NCBI GenBank assembly: GCA_000737985.1
Contig: JNVT01000074.1
Coordinates: 53,886 to 117,885 of the forward strand
DNA from: Gammaproteobacteria bacterium MFB021
GTDB taxonomy: Bacteria; Pseudomonadota; Gammaproteobacteria; Pseudomonadales; Halomonadaceae
Reading direction: 5' to 3'
DNA length: 64,000 nucleotides
The position numbers were made by a program, and so were the translations under genes. A model generated the notes under the pieces. The model made no database searches and was not told where the DNA came from. It saw only the letters and a list, made by a program, of their open reading frames with translations. This document shows positions 19,458 to 28,595 of the stretch, piece after piece. How positions within the stretch are numbered: position 1 is the first letter of the stretch; each line of letters begins with the position of its first letter.

Positions 19458-21356
19458 ATGCGTTACGCCCTGCGGCGACTTCTCCTGCCGGCGATGGCAG
19501 CCTTGATCCTGGCCGGCTGCGCCGGACCCGGCATGATGCCGGGCAGCAGCGGCCCCGACGCGCAGACGCTGCTCGACCAGGCCCGCAGCCAGAGCGGCCA
19601 GCAGGCCGCGGCCTCGCGCGTGCAGGCGGCGGAGATTCTAGCACGCCAGGGGGACACCCGGCAGGCGCTCGAGATCGTGAGCCAGGTCGACGGCAGCCAA
19701 CTCGACCCCGCCCTGCGCGTGCGCTGGGCCCTGGTGATGTCGGACGCCGGCCTTGCCGAGAAGGATGGCTGGAGCGTGGTCCGCGCGACCGACATCCTCG
19801 ACAGCGGCATCGCCATCCCCAGCGCCGACGCCCAGACGCTGCGCTATCGCCGCGGCATCGCGCTGGACATGATCGGCGAGCCCGAGGCCGCCGCCGACCT
19901 GCTCATTGGCCTGCAGCGCGATAACGCGCCGTATGAGCTCAACGACGAGATCTGGAAACCGCTGTCACGCCTGAGCCCTGCCGGTCTCGACAAACTCGCC
20001 TCCAGCAGCAACGACACGCTCACCCAGGGCTGGGTGGCCCTGGCGCGCCTCTACCGTAGCGCCAGCGGCGATGTCGCGGGCCTGTTCGACCGCCTCGACC
20101 AGTGGCGCAGCCGCTATCCCGACCATCCGGCCAATCGCCGCCTGCCGCAGGAGCTCAGCGCCCTGCATCAGGTCGAGGGTCGCGAGATCGACCGCGTCGC
20201 CGTAATGCTGCCCGAGAGCGGCCCGCTGGCCAATGTCGCCAAGGCGATCCGCCAGGGCATGCAGGCGCGCCTCGACGACGCCCGCGCCCAGGGCGAGAAG
20301 GTACCCGCGCTCACTTTTATCGACTCGAGTCAGCAGGATATCGATGCGCTTTACGCCCAGGCCACCCTCGGTGGCGCCCAGGCGGTGATCGGGCCGCTGA
20401 GCAAGGACAAGGTCAATCAGCTGGAGACACGCGCCAGCGTGCCGCTGCCGACCCTGGCCCTGAACTACGGCGAGCACGCGCGCAACCAAGCCTCGGGACT
20501 GTTCCAGTACGGCCTCTCCGCCGAGGACGAAGCGCGCCAGGTGGCCCAGCGCGCCTACCTCGACGGCCGCCGCCGCGCCGGTATCCTGGTCCCCGACAAC
20601 GAGTGGGGCTCACGGGTACTGGCGGCGTTCCGCGACCGTTGGCAGCGCGACGGCGGCGAGATTGCCTCGGTGGTCAGCTACGACCCCTCGGGCTCGGTCA
20701 CCCAGGCCGTCAGCCAGATGCTCAAGAACGGCCCGTCGAAGCCGGATATGCTGTTCCTGCTCGCGCTGCCCAGCTACGCTCGCCAGGTGCCACCGACGCT
20801 CGACTTCTACTACGCCAGCAAGCTGCCGGTCTACGCCACTTCGCAAGTCTACGAGGGCACACCGCAGCCGCGGGCCGATCACGACCTCAACGACGTCCAG
20901 TTCGTCGATCTGCCGTGGATGATCCCCGACGCCGCCGCCGGCGGGGTCGACGCCCTGCCCTACGCCACCACCTATCGTCAACTGGCGACCCAGGACGACC
21001 CCGGCCTGCTCAAGCTCAACGCCATGGGCGTGGATGCGTTTGAACTGGCGCGCCGCCTGCCGCTACTGCAGGCCCTGCCCAGCACTCAGGTGTACGGCGC
21101 CACCGGCAACCTGCAGGCGCGTGACGACGGGCGCATCCAGCGCACCCTGCCCTGGGCGGTGTTCCAGGCCGGCGTACCCCAGCCGCTGCTCGCCTCCCCT
21201 GGTGCAACCCTGGGCGCCAGCGAAAGCCAGCCCACGCCGAGCAGCGGCAGCACCTCGAGTGCCGCCACCCCGAATGGCACCAACGCCGGCAGTGATGTAC
21301 CCGGCGACCCGCTCGGCCCGGCCGCGGACAACGCAAGCGATGCCGCGGCAGACTGA
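19458..21356 (+). CDS. lpoA: Penicillin-binding protein activator LpoA (LppC family)
   Basis: LpoA is an outer-membrane lipoprotein that stimulates the peptidoglycan synthase PBP1A. The 632-residue product has a lipoprotein signal with lipobox LAGC (Cys about 22), a helical TPR-like N-terminal half and a periplasmic-binding-protein-like C-terminal half starting near IDRVAVMLPESGPLANVAKAIRQG. The last 45 residues (after about 585) are Ser/Thr/Pro-rich and probably unstructured. It shares the conserved order lpoA-yraN-gmhA-dolP. Confidence 0.93.
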   Translation: MRYALRRLLLPAMAALILAGCAGPGMMPGSSGPDAQTLLDQARSQSGQQAAASRVQAAEILARQGDTRQALEIVSQVDGSQLDPALRVRWALVMSDAGLAEKDGWSVVRATDILDSGIAIPSADAQTLRYRRGIALDMIGEPEAAADLLIGLQRDNAPYELNDEIWKPLSRLSPAGLDKLASSSNDTLTQGWVALARLYRSASGDVAGLFDRLDQWRSRYPDHPANRRLPQELSALHQVEGREIDRVAVMLPESGPLANVAKAIRQGMQARLDDARAQGEKVPALTFIDSSQQDIDALYAQATLGGAQAVIGPLSKDKVNQLETRASVPLPTLALNYGEHARNQASGLFQYGLSAEDEARQVAQRAYLDGRRRAGILVPDNEWGSRVLAAFRDRWQRDGGEIASVVSYDPSGSVTQAVSQMLKNGPSKPDMLFLLALPSYARQVPPTLDFYYASKLPVYATSQVYEGTPQPRADHDLNDVQFVDLPWMIPDAAAGGVDALPYATTYRQLATQDDPGLLKLNAMGVDAFELARRLPLLQALPSTQVYGATGNLQARDDGRIQRTLPWAVFQAGVPQPLLASPGATLGASESQPTPSSGSTSSAATPNGTNAGSDVPGDPLGPAADNASDAAAD

Positions 21357-21708
21357 CGCGCGCGCCCGCGGGCAGGCGGTGGAACAAGCCGCCGCCCGCT
21401 GGCTGAGCGCCCAAGGCCTGACGCTGGTGGCCAGCAACCAGCATGCCAAGGGCGGCGAGATCGACCTGGTGATGCGCGACGGCGACACCCTGGTGTTCGT
21501 TGAGGTGCGCCACCGCCGGCGGTCCGACTACGGCCATCCGCTGGAGACGATCACCGCGGCCAAGCAGCGCCGCCTCGTTCGCGCGGCGCGTTTTTATCTC
21601 CAGGCACAGCGGCTATCATGTCCGTGCCGCTTCGACGTCGTCGGCGTCACCGGCAGCCAGCCCGATCTCGAATTCGACTGGATTCGTGCCGCATTCGACG
21701 CATATTAA
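21340..21708 (+). CDS. yraN: UPF0102 family endonuclease-like protein YraN
   Basis: This 122-residue protein of unknown cellular role has the UPF0102 fold, similar to Holliday junction resolvases. The pattern GEIDLVMRDGDTLVFVEVRHRR supplies the D, E and K/R-type nuclease positions. ATG 21340 overlaps the end of lpoA by 17 bases and gives the family's usual N-terminus (RARGQAVEQAAARWL). Cysteines at the end (SCPCRFDVVGV) follow the family pattern. Confidence 0.93.
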   Translation: MPRQTDARARGQAVEQAAARWLSAQGLTLVASNQHAKGGEIDLVMRDGDTLVFVEVRHRRRSDYGHPLETITAAKQRRLVRAARFYLQAQRLSCPCRFDVVGVTGSQPDLEFDWIRAAFDAY

Positions 21709-22320
<612 letters not shown>

Positions 22321-22325
22321 AACCC

Positions 22326-22880
22326 ATGAAGAAGACACTGATTCTCTCCGCATGCGTGATCGCCCTGCTCACCCTGGGCGGCTGTGCCAGCCAGAATACC
22401 CAGGAGAACTACGCCGAGCGCACGCCCGGGGCGAAGGTCGAGGACAGCACCATCCAGAGCAAGATCTTCAGTGACCTGCAGGCGGCCGACGCGCGCTTCG
22501 GCGACGCCCACGTCAACGTCGACAGCTACAACAGCAACGTGCTGCTGACCGGCCAGGTACCCAGCCAGGAGCTCAAGCAGAAGGCCGGCGAGATCGCCCA
22601 GCAGGTGCGCAGCGTGCGCCAGGTCCACAATGAGCTGATGGTCTCGGCCAACACCCCGGTCAGCCAGCGCATGACCGACACCTGGATCACCGGACGCATC
22701 AAGGCCAACCTGGTCGCCAACGAAGATATCGATGCCAACCTGATCCGCGTGATCACCGAGAACGGCACGGTCTATCTGATGGGTCTGGTGACCCAGAAGC
22801 AGGCCGGTGAAGTGGTCAACGCCGCCTCGGGCGTCGGCGGCGTGCAGCGCATCGTCAAGGTCTTCGAATACCTCAACTGA
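22326..22880 (+). CDS. dolP: BON-domain outer membrane lipoprotein (DolP-like)
   Basis: The 184-residue product has a lipoprotein signal with lipobox LGGC (Cys about 20), then two BON domains at about residues 40-110 (DSTIQSKIFSDLQAADARF) and 118-184 (TDTWITGRIKANLVANEDID). DolP/YraP helps maintain outer-membrane integrity and binds anionic phospholipids. It starts 5 bp after gmhA and ends the plus-strand operon, followed by a strong terminator. Confidence 0.9.
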   Translation: MKKTLILSACVIALLTLGGCASQNTQENYAERTPGAKVEDSTIQSKIFSDLQAADARFGDAHVNVDSYNSNVLLTGQVPSQELKQKAGEIAQQVRSVRQVHNELMVSANTPVSQRMTDTWITGRIKANLVANEDIDANLIRVITENGTVYLMGLVTQKQAGEVVNAASGVGGVQRIVKVFEYLN

Positions 22881-22935
22881 AGCCGCTAGCGTCGATTCAG
22901 ACCAGCGCGAAGCTGACTGCACCCACGCAAGCATG

Positions 22936-22974
22936 AAAAAACCGCCGCCGAGTCGAACTCGGCGGCGGTTTTTT
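22936..22974. terminator. Bidirectional intrinsic terminator between dolP and sspB
   Basis: A perfect 18-bp stem AAAAAACCGCCGCCGAGT pairs with its complement around a CGA loop. It ends in TTTTTT on both strands, so it can stop transcription from dolP and from sspB. Confidence 0.95.
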
Positions 22975-23032
22975 ATGGCCACCATGGAAGGCGGCTATCT
23001 TTCAGGCCGTCGGCGGAGCCGACATCGGCCGA

Positions 23033-23503
23033 CTACTTGACGATACGCAGCGACGGCTTGCCCTTCTCGGGGCGAGGCCCCTCGCCGACATCGGACGCCT
23101 CGGCATCGGCCGAGGTATCCTCGACGCTTTCGAGCACCGGGCGACCGTCGTCTTCCTGCTCCGTCTCTTCGTCAGTGGAGAACTCAGGCATCACCGGCTC
23201 CTGCCCGAACACCATGCCGACACCGTTCTCACGCGCATAGATGGCGATCAGGGCGTCGGTCGGCACCACCACCTGCATCGGCTGGCCGCTGAAGCGGGCA
23301 CCGAAGGTCAGCGCGGCATTATCGATCTGCAGATCGCGCACCGCAGCCGGGGCGATATTGAGCACGATCTGGCCGTTCTGCACGAACTGCTGCGGCACGC
23401 GGACCCCCGCCTTGCCGGCATCGACCACGATGTAGGGCGTCTGATCGTTGTCGAGCAGCCATTCATACAGGGCTCGCGCCAGATAGGGACGACTGGTCAG
23501 CAT
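23033..23503 (-). CDS. sspB: ClpXP protease specificity-enhancing factor SspB
   Basis: SspB delivers ssrA-tagged proteins to ClpXP. The 156-residue product has the folded tag-binding domain (SRPYLARALYEWLLDNDQTPYIVVDA to IYARENGVGMVF), a long acidic disordered linker (about residues 108-148) and the C-terminal ClpX-binding peptide PSLRIVK. It lies 38 bp downstream of sspA. Confidence 0.96.
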   Translation of the reverse strand: MLTSRPYLARALYEWLLDNDQTPYIVVDAGKAGVRVPQQFVQNGQIVLNIAPAAVRDLQIDNAALTFGARFSGQPMQVVVPTDALIAIYARENGVGMVFGQEPVMPEFSTDEETEQEDDGRPVLESVEDTSADAEASDVGEGPRPEKGKPSLRIVK

Positions 23504-23541
23504 GTCACCTCCTTCTCGAGCGGCTTGACCGGCAGGCGGTC

Positions 23542-24168
23542 TCAGCTGCGCATCTCACGTTCGGACTCGGACAGCGACGCCTTGAAGGCATCGCGCGCGA
23601 ACACGCGCTCCATGTAGCTCATCAGCGGCTTGACCTGCTTCTCCGGCAGCTCCACACCCAGCGCCGGCAGACGCCACAGGATCGGGGCGATGCAGCAGTC
23701 GACCAGGGTGAACTCTTCGCTCATGAAGTAGGGCATGTCTTCGAAGATCGGCGAGATGCCCGCCAGGCTCTCACGCAGCTCCTTGCGCGCTTTCTCGGCG
23801 TCTTTCTTCGACCCCTGCTGGATCTGTTCGACTAGCGGGCACCACTCGCGTTCGATGCGGTGCATCCACAGGCGGCTCTGCGCGCGCGCAACCGGATAGA
23901 CCGGCAGCAGCGGCGGATGCGGGAAACGCTCGTCGAGATACTCCATCATCACCTTGGACTCGTAGAGCACCAGGTCACGATCGAGCAGCGTGGGCACGCT
24001 GTTGTAGGGGTTGAGGTCGGCGAGCTCGGCGTTGTGCTCGTCGGCCGAGACATCCAGGATATCGACGGCAACCCCCTTTTCGGCCAGCACGATTCTCACG
24101 CGATGACTGAAGTGATCATCGCTGCCGGAGTAGAAAGTCATCGACGATCGCTTGGCCACTACACCCAT
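23542..24168 (-). CDS. sspA: Stringent starvation protein A (GST-like)
   Basis: SspA is a glutathione transferase-fold protein that binds RNA polymerase and affects stationary-phase and acid-stress genes. The 208-residue product has [45 protein letters not shown] and the [18 protein letters not shown] region. The start has GAGGAA 7 bases upstream. The gene follows rpsI directly; in Pseudomonas the petABC (cytochrome bc1) genes stand between them. Confidence 0.94.
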   Translation of the reverse strand: MGVVAKRSSMTFYSGSDDHFSHRVRIVLAEKGVAVDILDVSADEHNAELADLNPYNSVPTLLDRDLVLYESKVMMEYLDERFPHPPLLPVYPVARAQSRLWMHRIEREWCPLVEQIQQGSKKDAEKARKELRESLAGISPIFEDMPYFMSEEFTLVDCCIAPILWRLPALGVELPEKQVKPLMSYMERVFARDAFKASLSESEREMRS

Positions 24169-24281
24169 GAAACATTCCTCGCATTGATTCAGCTGTCAAT
24201 GATAACACGGCGGGCAACCCGCCTGGGGCTCGCTGACCGCACGGCCAGCGCACCGGCATCGCCAGCGAAGGTACCAACAGC

Positions 24282-24310
24282 AAAACGCCCGACCATGGTG
24301 AGTCGGGCGT
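24282..24310 (-). terminator. rplM-rpsI operon terminator
   Basis: A 9-bp stem ACGCCCGAC/GTCGGGCGT is followed on the minus strand by TTTTG. It lies between rpsI and sspA. Confidence 0.75.
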
Positions 24311-24336
24311 CGAGCGCGCGTGGGATCCGGAACGGA

Positions 24337-24726
24337 TCAGCGCTTGGAGAACTGCGGACGACGGCGGGCTTTACGCAGACCGACTTTCTTACGCTCGACT
24401 TCGCGCGCGTCGCGGGTCACGTAGCCGGCAGCACGCAGCGGCTTGCGCAGCTCTTCGTTGTAGTCCATCAGCGCACGGGTGATGCCGTGGCGAATGGCGC
24501 CGGCCTGAGCCGAACCGCCGCCACCCTGGACGGTGATGTAGACGTCGAACTGGCCGGTGGTCTCGGTCAGCTCGAGCGGCTGACGCACGACCATCTGCGC
24601 GGTGACGCGGCCGAAGTATTCGCCCAGCTCACGGCTGTTGACGGTGATCTTGCCGGTGCCCGGCTTGAGGAACACGCGAGCGGTGGAGGTCTTGCGACGC
24701 CCGGTGCCGTAGTACTGTTGTGCCAT
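24337..24726 (-). CDS. rpsI: Ribosomal protein S9
   Basis: S9 belongs to the head of the 30S subunit. The 129-residue product starts [20 protein letters not shown] and ends [14 protein letters not shown], whose C-terminal Lys-Arg tail touches P-site tRNA. It lies 12 bp after rplM in the usual two-gene operon. Confidence 0.99.
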   Translation of the reverse strand: MAQQYYGTGRRKTSTARVFLKPGTGKITVNSRELGEYFGRVTAQMVVRQPLELTETTGQFDVYITVQGGGGSAQAGAIRHGITRALMDYNEELRKPLRAAGYVTRDAREVERKKVGLRKARRRPQFSKR

Positions 24727-24738
24727 TGCGGTCTACCC

Positions 24739-25167
24739 TCAGATGTTCAGTTCTTGCGGCTGCTGCGCGGCGTGCGGATGTTCGGTACCGGCGTACACCT
24801 TGAGCTTGGCGTACATGGCACGACCCAGCGGGCCCTTGGGCAGCATGCCCTTGACGGCGCTTTCGATCACACGCTCGGGAGCGTGGTCGATCAGCTTCTC
24901 GAACGACATGGAGCGCAGGCCGCCCGGGTAACCGGTATGACGGTAGTAATTCTTGGCTTGCGCCTTGTTGCCGGTGACGTGCACCTTCTCGGCGTTGACT
25001 ACGACGATGTAATCGCCGGTGTCGACGTGCGGGGTGTATTCCGGCTTGTGTTTGCCACGCAGGCGGCGGGCGATCTCCGTCGCCAGACGACCGAGCGTCT
25101 TGCCCGATGCATCGACGACATACCAGTCGCGCTGCACGGTTTGCGGCTTGGCACTGAACGTCTTCAT
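24739..25167 (-). CDS. rplM: Ribosomal protein L13
   Basis: L13 is an early assembly protein of the 50S subunit. The 142-residue product starts [20 protein letters not shown] and carries [23 protein letters not shown] and the MLPKGPLGR segment. ATG 25167 fits the family's start; the open frame upstream is the structured leader. In E. coli L13 represses its own operon through the mRNA leader, and a comparable structured leader is present here. Confidence 0.99.
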   Translation of the reverse strand: MKTFSAKPQTVQRDWYVVDASGKTLGRLATEIARRLRGKHKPEYTPHVDTGDYIVVVNAEKVHVTGNKAQAKNYYRHTGYPGGLRSMSFEKLIDHAPERVIESAVKGMLPKGPLGRAMYAKLKVYAGTEHPHAAQQPQELNI

Positions 25168-25278
25168 GAGTGTTTCACCAAATAAGCGTATTTGGGTCTC
25201 GAAGCCAGGCTTCTCGACCATCCCTATTTTTCTTGGGTTGCCGCTTCCGGGGAAGCGGCAACGGATCGAAGAGCGCGC
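25168..25278 (-). promoter_or_regulatory. Structured rplM leader
   Basis: The minus-strand leader holds three hairpins in order. The first is an 11-bp GTTGCCGCTTC/GAAGCGGCAAC stem (about 25238-25263). The second is GGTC..GAAGCC/GGCTTC..GACC (about 25197-25221). The third is CCAAATA-CGCT-TATTTGG (about 25178-25195), which ends close to the ribosome site. This architecture suits autogenous control by L13. Confidence 0.6.
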
Positions 25279-25307
25279 ATTGTACACGAGCCCTCCGGGC
25301 GGCGAAA
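25279..25307 (-). promoter_or_regulatory. Candidate rplM promoter
   Basis: TACAAT (25279-25284, minus) lies 17 bp from a weak TTTCGC (25302-25307). Ribosomal protein promoters often have G+C-rich surroundings like this one. Confidence 0.5.
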
Positions 25308-25352
25308 GAGGTAGACGAGCCTGTCTCCAGCCACCCCGTCATTCCCTGCTCG

Positions 25353-25501
25353 TCAGAGGGTGTTTACAAATTCGACGAGCGAAGACGAGACAAGGCGAAA
25401 TCGGCCGAAAAAGCGGAGTTTACAAGGGCTAAATGAGTATTTTGAGGCCGATTTCAACGCCGTATCGTCGAGCGCAGGCACTTTGTAAACATCCCTCTCA
25501 G
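25353..25501 (-). repeat. Stop-codon-anchored palindromic repeat, copy B
   Basis: This 149-bp copy begins in gene orientation with CTGAGAGGGATGTTTAC, which contains the zapE TGA stop. It ends with TTTGTAAACACCCTCTGA. An internal CGGCCGATTT pairs with AAATCGGCC near the other arm. It lacks the 19-bp block found in copies A and D. It separates zapE from the rplM promoter. Confidence 0.9.
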
Positions 25502-26679
25502 GGTTTGTGCGCCAGCGCCAGATACTCCCGCGACTGCATCTCCTGCAGCCGCGACAGGGTACGTTCGAACTCGAAGCTGAGATTGCCGCCGGTATAGAGC
25601 GATTCGACCTCGGTCTCGGCCGAGAGCAGCAGCTTCACCGCGCGATCGTAGAACTCGTCGACCATGCTGATGAAGCGCCGCGCCTGATCGTCGCTGCCCG
25701 CGCCCATACGCGGCACGTTGGAGACCAGCACCGTGTGATACTCCCGCGACAGCTCGATGTAGTCGTTCTGGCTGCGCGGCCCGTCGCAGATCATCTTGAA
25801 GTCGAACCACACCACCCCTTCGCACAGCCGGCGCGCGCTCAGCTCGCGATGGTTGATGGTGAGCTTGGCATTCTCGCGCCCTTCGCTGCCGGCGACCGAG
25901 CGAAAGCTCCTGGCCAGCGAGCGCTCCGCCTCGGCGTCCAGCGGCGAGTGGAAGATCTCCACCTGCTCCAGCGCGCGCAGGCGGTAGTCGACCCCAGAGT
26001 CGACGTTGACCACCTCGCAATTGCGCTTGAGCAGATCGATAGCCGGCAGGAAGCGCGAACGCTGCAGGCCATCCTTGTACAGGTCGTCGGGCACGATATT
26101 GGAGGTGGCCACCAGCACCACGCCCTGGGCGAACAGCGCCTCCATCAGGTTGCCCAGGATCATGGCGTCGGTGATGTCCTTGACGTAGAACTCGTCGAAG
26201 CAGATCACCCGCGCCTCGCGCGCGAACTGCGCGGCGATCTGGGTCAGCGGGTTCTTCTCACCCTTGTGAGCCTCTAGCTCGCGGTGGACACGCTGCATGA
26301 AGCGGTTGAAGTGGGTGCGCATCTTGCGCTCGAACGGCAGCGCCTCGAAGAACACATCGACCAGATAGGTCTTGCCGCGCCCCACGCCGCCCCAGAAGTA
26401 GAGCCCCATCACGGCCGGCTTGGCCGGGGCCTCGGGGGCGGCCGCCTTGCGCTTGCCGAACAGTCCCGCGACCTTGGACAACGCCGAATCGCCACCGCCG
26501 GTGACGGACGGCTTGGGCGCCGGCGCCCGCAGCAGATCGTCGTACAGGCGCTGCAGATGCTTGACGGCATTCTCCTGCGCCGCGTCATAGCTGAAGTCGT
26601 CGCGCTCGAGATCGGCGCGGTAACGCGCGATCGGCGTCTGGGCATTGGCAGCGGACGTCGCGGAGCGAGATGCAGTCAT
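25498..26679 (-). CDS. zapE: Cell division ATPase ZapE (AFG1 family)
   Basis: ZapE is an AAA-type ATPase that associates with the division ring and lowers Z-ring stability under stress in E. coli. The 393-residue product has Walker A GGVGRGKTYLVD (about residue 97), RTHFNRFMQRVH, Walker B VICFDEFYVKD and the sensor segment LVATSNIVPDDLY. A linker rich in Ala, Pro and Lys precedes Walker A. The TGA stop is shared with repeat copy B. Divergent from zapG. Confidence 0.95.
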   Translation of the reverse strand: MTASRSATSAANAQTPIARYRADLERDDFSYDAAQENAVKHLQRLYDDLLRAPAPKPSVTGGGDSALSKVAGLFGKRKAAAPEAPAKPAVMGLYFWGGVGRGKTYLVDVFFEALPFERKMRTHFNRFMQRVHRELEAHKGEKNPLTQIAAQFAREARVICFDEFYVKDITDAMILGNLMEALFAQGVVLVATSNIVPDDLYKDGLQRSRFLPAIDLLKRNCEVVNVDSGVDYRLRALEQVEIFHSPLDAEAERSLARSFRSVAGSEGRENAKLTINHRELSARRLCEGVVWFDFKMICDGPRSQNDYIELSREYHTVLVSNVPRMGAGSDDQARRFISMVDEFYDRAVKLLLSAETEVESLYTGGNLSFEFERTLSRLQEMQSREYLALAHKP

Positions 26680-26768
26680 GGCGGATCGGTGGCCTCATGC
26701 AGGAACGGGTGGCCGGGGATTATAGCGCTCGACGAAAGTCTTGACAGCGTCATCCCCGCACGCGAGGT

Positions 26769-26799
26769 TTGACCCCATCACCGAACCGGTCGATATAAT
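26769..26799 (+). promoter_or_regulatory. Candidate zapG promoter
   Basis: A consensus TATAAT (26794-26799) lies downstream of TTGACC (26769-26774) with a long 19-bp spacer. zapG begins about 70 bp further on. Confidence 0.5.
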
Positions 26800-26823
26800 G
26801 GACCCGCAACGATCTCAAGCATG

Positions 26824-26855
26824 GTCGTGCCGGTCATGCCGAGACCGGGCACGAC
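26824..26855 (+). promoter_or_regulatory. Leader hairpin just before zapG
   Basis: GTCGTGCCGGTC pairs with GACCGGGCACGAC (one bulged base). The hairpin ends 4 bases before the AAGGAG ribosome site, so it could influence initiation. Confidence 0.45.
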
Positions 26856-26871
26856 GCCAAAGGAGCGCATA

Positions 26872-27324
26872 GTGAACGAAAGCAATATCGATTGGATCCT
26901 GGCCATCGCCTGCTTCCTCGCGGGCATCGGTATCGGCGCCCTTTGCTACCATCTGCTCAACGCCAACGTGGCGCGCAATCAGAAGGTGCGCCAACGTCTG
27001 GCCGAAACCGAGCTCGAGCTCAATCAGGTGCGCGACTCTCTCAACGACCATTTCGCCAAGGTCGCCGATCTCGCCTCGAGCATTCAGCGCCAGAGCCAGG
27101 AGCTCGAAAGCTACTTGGTACACGGCGCCGATCGCCTGGTGGACGACCTGCAGCTCAAGCGCCGGTTGCATGGCCAGAACGAGGAAGAGGACGCCAATAT
27201 CGACGTGCCTCAGGTCCCACGGGACTACGCCGACGGCAACCGCGGCACCCTCTCCGAGGACTACGGCGTACGCAAGAAGCGTGACGAAGAGGAAGAGAAA
27301 GTCAGCCAGCCGCCGCGCTACTGA
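26872..27324 (+). CDS. zapG: Cell division/envelope protein ZapG (YhcB, DUF1043)
   Basis: YhcB/ZapG is a small inner-membrane protein that links envelope synthesis and division in E. coli. The 150-residue product has one N-terminal helix (WILAIACFLAGIGIGALCYHLL) and a coiled coil (residues 38-85, QRLAETELELNQVRDSLNDHF). The C-terminus is acidic and basic mixed and disordered. GTG 26872 is chosen because AAAGGAG lies 7 bases upstream; the in-frame ATG at 26821 lies before the leader hairpin. The TGA stop is the beginning of repeat copy C. Confidence 0.9.
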   Translation: MNESNIDWILAIACFLAGIGIGALCYHLLNANVARNQKVRQRLAETELELNQVRDSLNDHFAKVADLASSIQRQSQELESYLVHGADRLVDDLQLKRRLHGQNEEEDANIDVPQVPRDYADGNRGTLSEDYGVRKKRDEEEEKVSQPPRY

Positions 27325-27467
27325 GAGTGTGTTTACAAAATGTCTGCGCTCGACAATACGGCGTTAAAATCGGCCTTAAAATGCTCATTTACCCGTGTAA
27401 ACTCCGCTTTTTCGGCCGATTTTGCCTTGTCTTGTCTTCGCTCGCCGAATTTGTAAACACCCTCTGA
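27321..27467 (+). repeat. Stop-codon-anchored palindromic repeat, copy C
   Basis: This 147-bp copy begins CTGAGAGTGTGTTTAC; its TGA is the zapG stop codon. It ends TTTGTAAACACCCTCTGA. A perfect internal stem AAAATCGGCC/GGCCGATTTT lies at about 27366-27375 and 27413-27422. Orientation relative to the host gene is the same as in copies A and B although the gene is on the other strand. Confidence 0.9.
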
Positions 27468-27569
27468 ATTCGCAACCGCATCTGCCGCCGGGGCTGCGCC
27501 CGGCGGCATACCGCAGCAACTGCCCCTCCCGCTACACCCGCACTCACGCCTGATCGGCGATGATCGCCC

Positions 27570-28373
27570 TCAGGCGGGATTGTCGATGTCCACGAAACGG
27601 TGCTCGATATCGAACCGCGCCGCCAGCCACTCGCCCAGCGCCTCGATGCCGTCGCGCTCGGTGGCATGATGCCCTGCCGCCAGGTAGGTGACCCCCAGCT
27701 CCCGCGCCAGATGGGTGGTGCGCTCGGAAATCTCCCCGGAGATGAACGCCTGCGCCCCGGCCTCGGCGGCCAGCGGCAACATGTCCTGAGCGCCACCGGT
27801 GCACCAGGCGATGCGCTCGAGCGGCCCCGAGTGCCCCTCGATCAGCAGTGGTCGTCGCCCCAGCGCCGCCTCGATCCGCTTGGCGAGGGCGCGACTGTCC
27901 AGCTCGGTACCGTTCAGCCCATTACCGTTCAGAACGGCACCGCCAAATTCAGGATCGGGCGCGCCGAACCACAGTAGCCCCTGCCCCATGTCACCATCCA
28001 GGCAGCGCTCGGCCACCAGGCCCAGCCGCCGGCCGAGACAGGCGTTGTTGCCGAGTTCAGGGTGGGCATCCAGCGGCAGATGGTAGGCCAGCAGATTGAT
28101 GTCGTGGCCCAGCAGGGTAGCGAAGCGGCGGCGCTTCATGCCGGTCACCGCCACCGGCTCGTTCTTCCAGAAATAGCCATGGTGCACGAGTACCGCATCG
28201 GCCTCCCAGGCCACCGCCGCATCCAGCAGCGCCTGGCACGCCGTCACCCCGGTCATCACCCGAGTGATGCGCTCGCGCCCCTCGACCTGCAGGCCGTTGA
28301 CGGTGTAGTCCTTGAACGCGTCAGGACGCAGCTCGGCGTCGATCGCCGCCTGCAGGGTCAATCGTGAAATCAT
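27570..28373 (-). CDS. NIF3-like dinuclear metal protein
   Basis: The 267-residue product belongs to the NIF3/YbgI family (GTP cyclohydrolase 1 type 2 family), toroidal proteins with a dinuclear metal centre. Metal-ligand motifs are VLVHHGYFWKN, AYHLPLDAHPELGNN and the C-terminal GHHATERDGIEALGEWL. The cellular substrate is uncertain. It converges on zapG/copy C and is divergent from the DegS-like gene, as in Pseudomonas. Confidence 0.9.
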   Translation of the reverse strand: MISRLTLQAAIDAELRPDAFKDYTVNGLQVEGRERITRVMTGVTACQALLDAAVAWEADAVLVHHGYFWKNEPVAVTGMKRRRFATLLGHDINLLAYHLPLDAHPELGNNACLGRRLGLVAERCLDGDMGQGLLWFGAPDPEFGGAVLNGNGLNGTELDSRALAKRIEAALGRRPLLIEGHSGPLERIAWCTGGAQDMLPLAAEAGAQAFISGEISERTTHLARELGVTYLAAGHHATERDGIEALGEWLAARFDIEHRFVDIDNPA

Positions 28374-28595
28374 GCTCTCTCCCGCGCAAAGTCATCGATG
28401 AATGTTACACTCGCACCCGAGGGCGATGCCATCGACCCCAGTGCGTGCCCGCGGCATCCCAGGGCCAGCACAAGAGCCAGCAGAGCATCCGGCACCAGGC
28501 CACAGCTCGCGACTGGCTACGTCCCGGACAGACACCCCGAACAGACACCCCGGCAGTGGCTTCCCATGGCCGCTGTCAGCCCAAGGACCCCGCGC
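28374..28595 (+). other. Divergent nif3-degS intergenic region
   Basis: This 222-bp region includes a TGTTACACT-type -10 near 28402 and a short direct repeat (ACAGACACCCCG twice, near 28530). It is open in frame with degS, but the derived residues look non-coding and AAGGA lies 8 bases before ATG 28596. Confidence 0.4.

Noticed and set aside
28398..28595. N-terminal extension of the DegS-like protein
   Set aside because: The 66 extra residues are Pro/Arg-rich, would precede the membrane anchor and contain no ribosome site comparable to AAGGA before ATG 28596.
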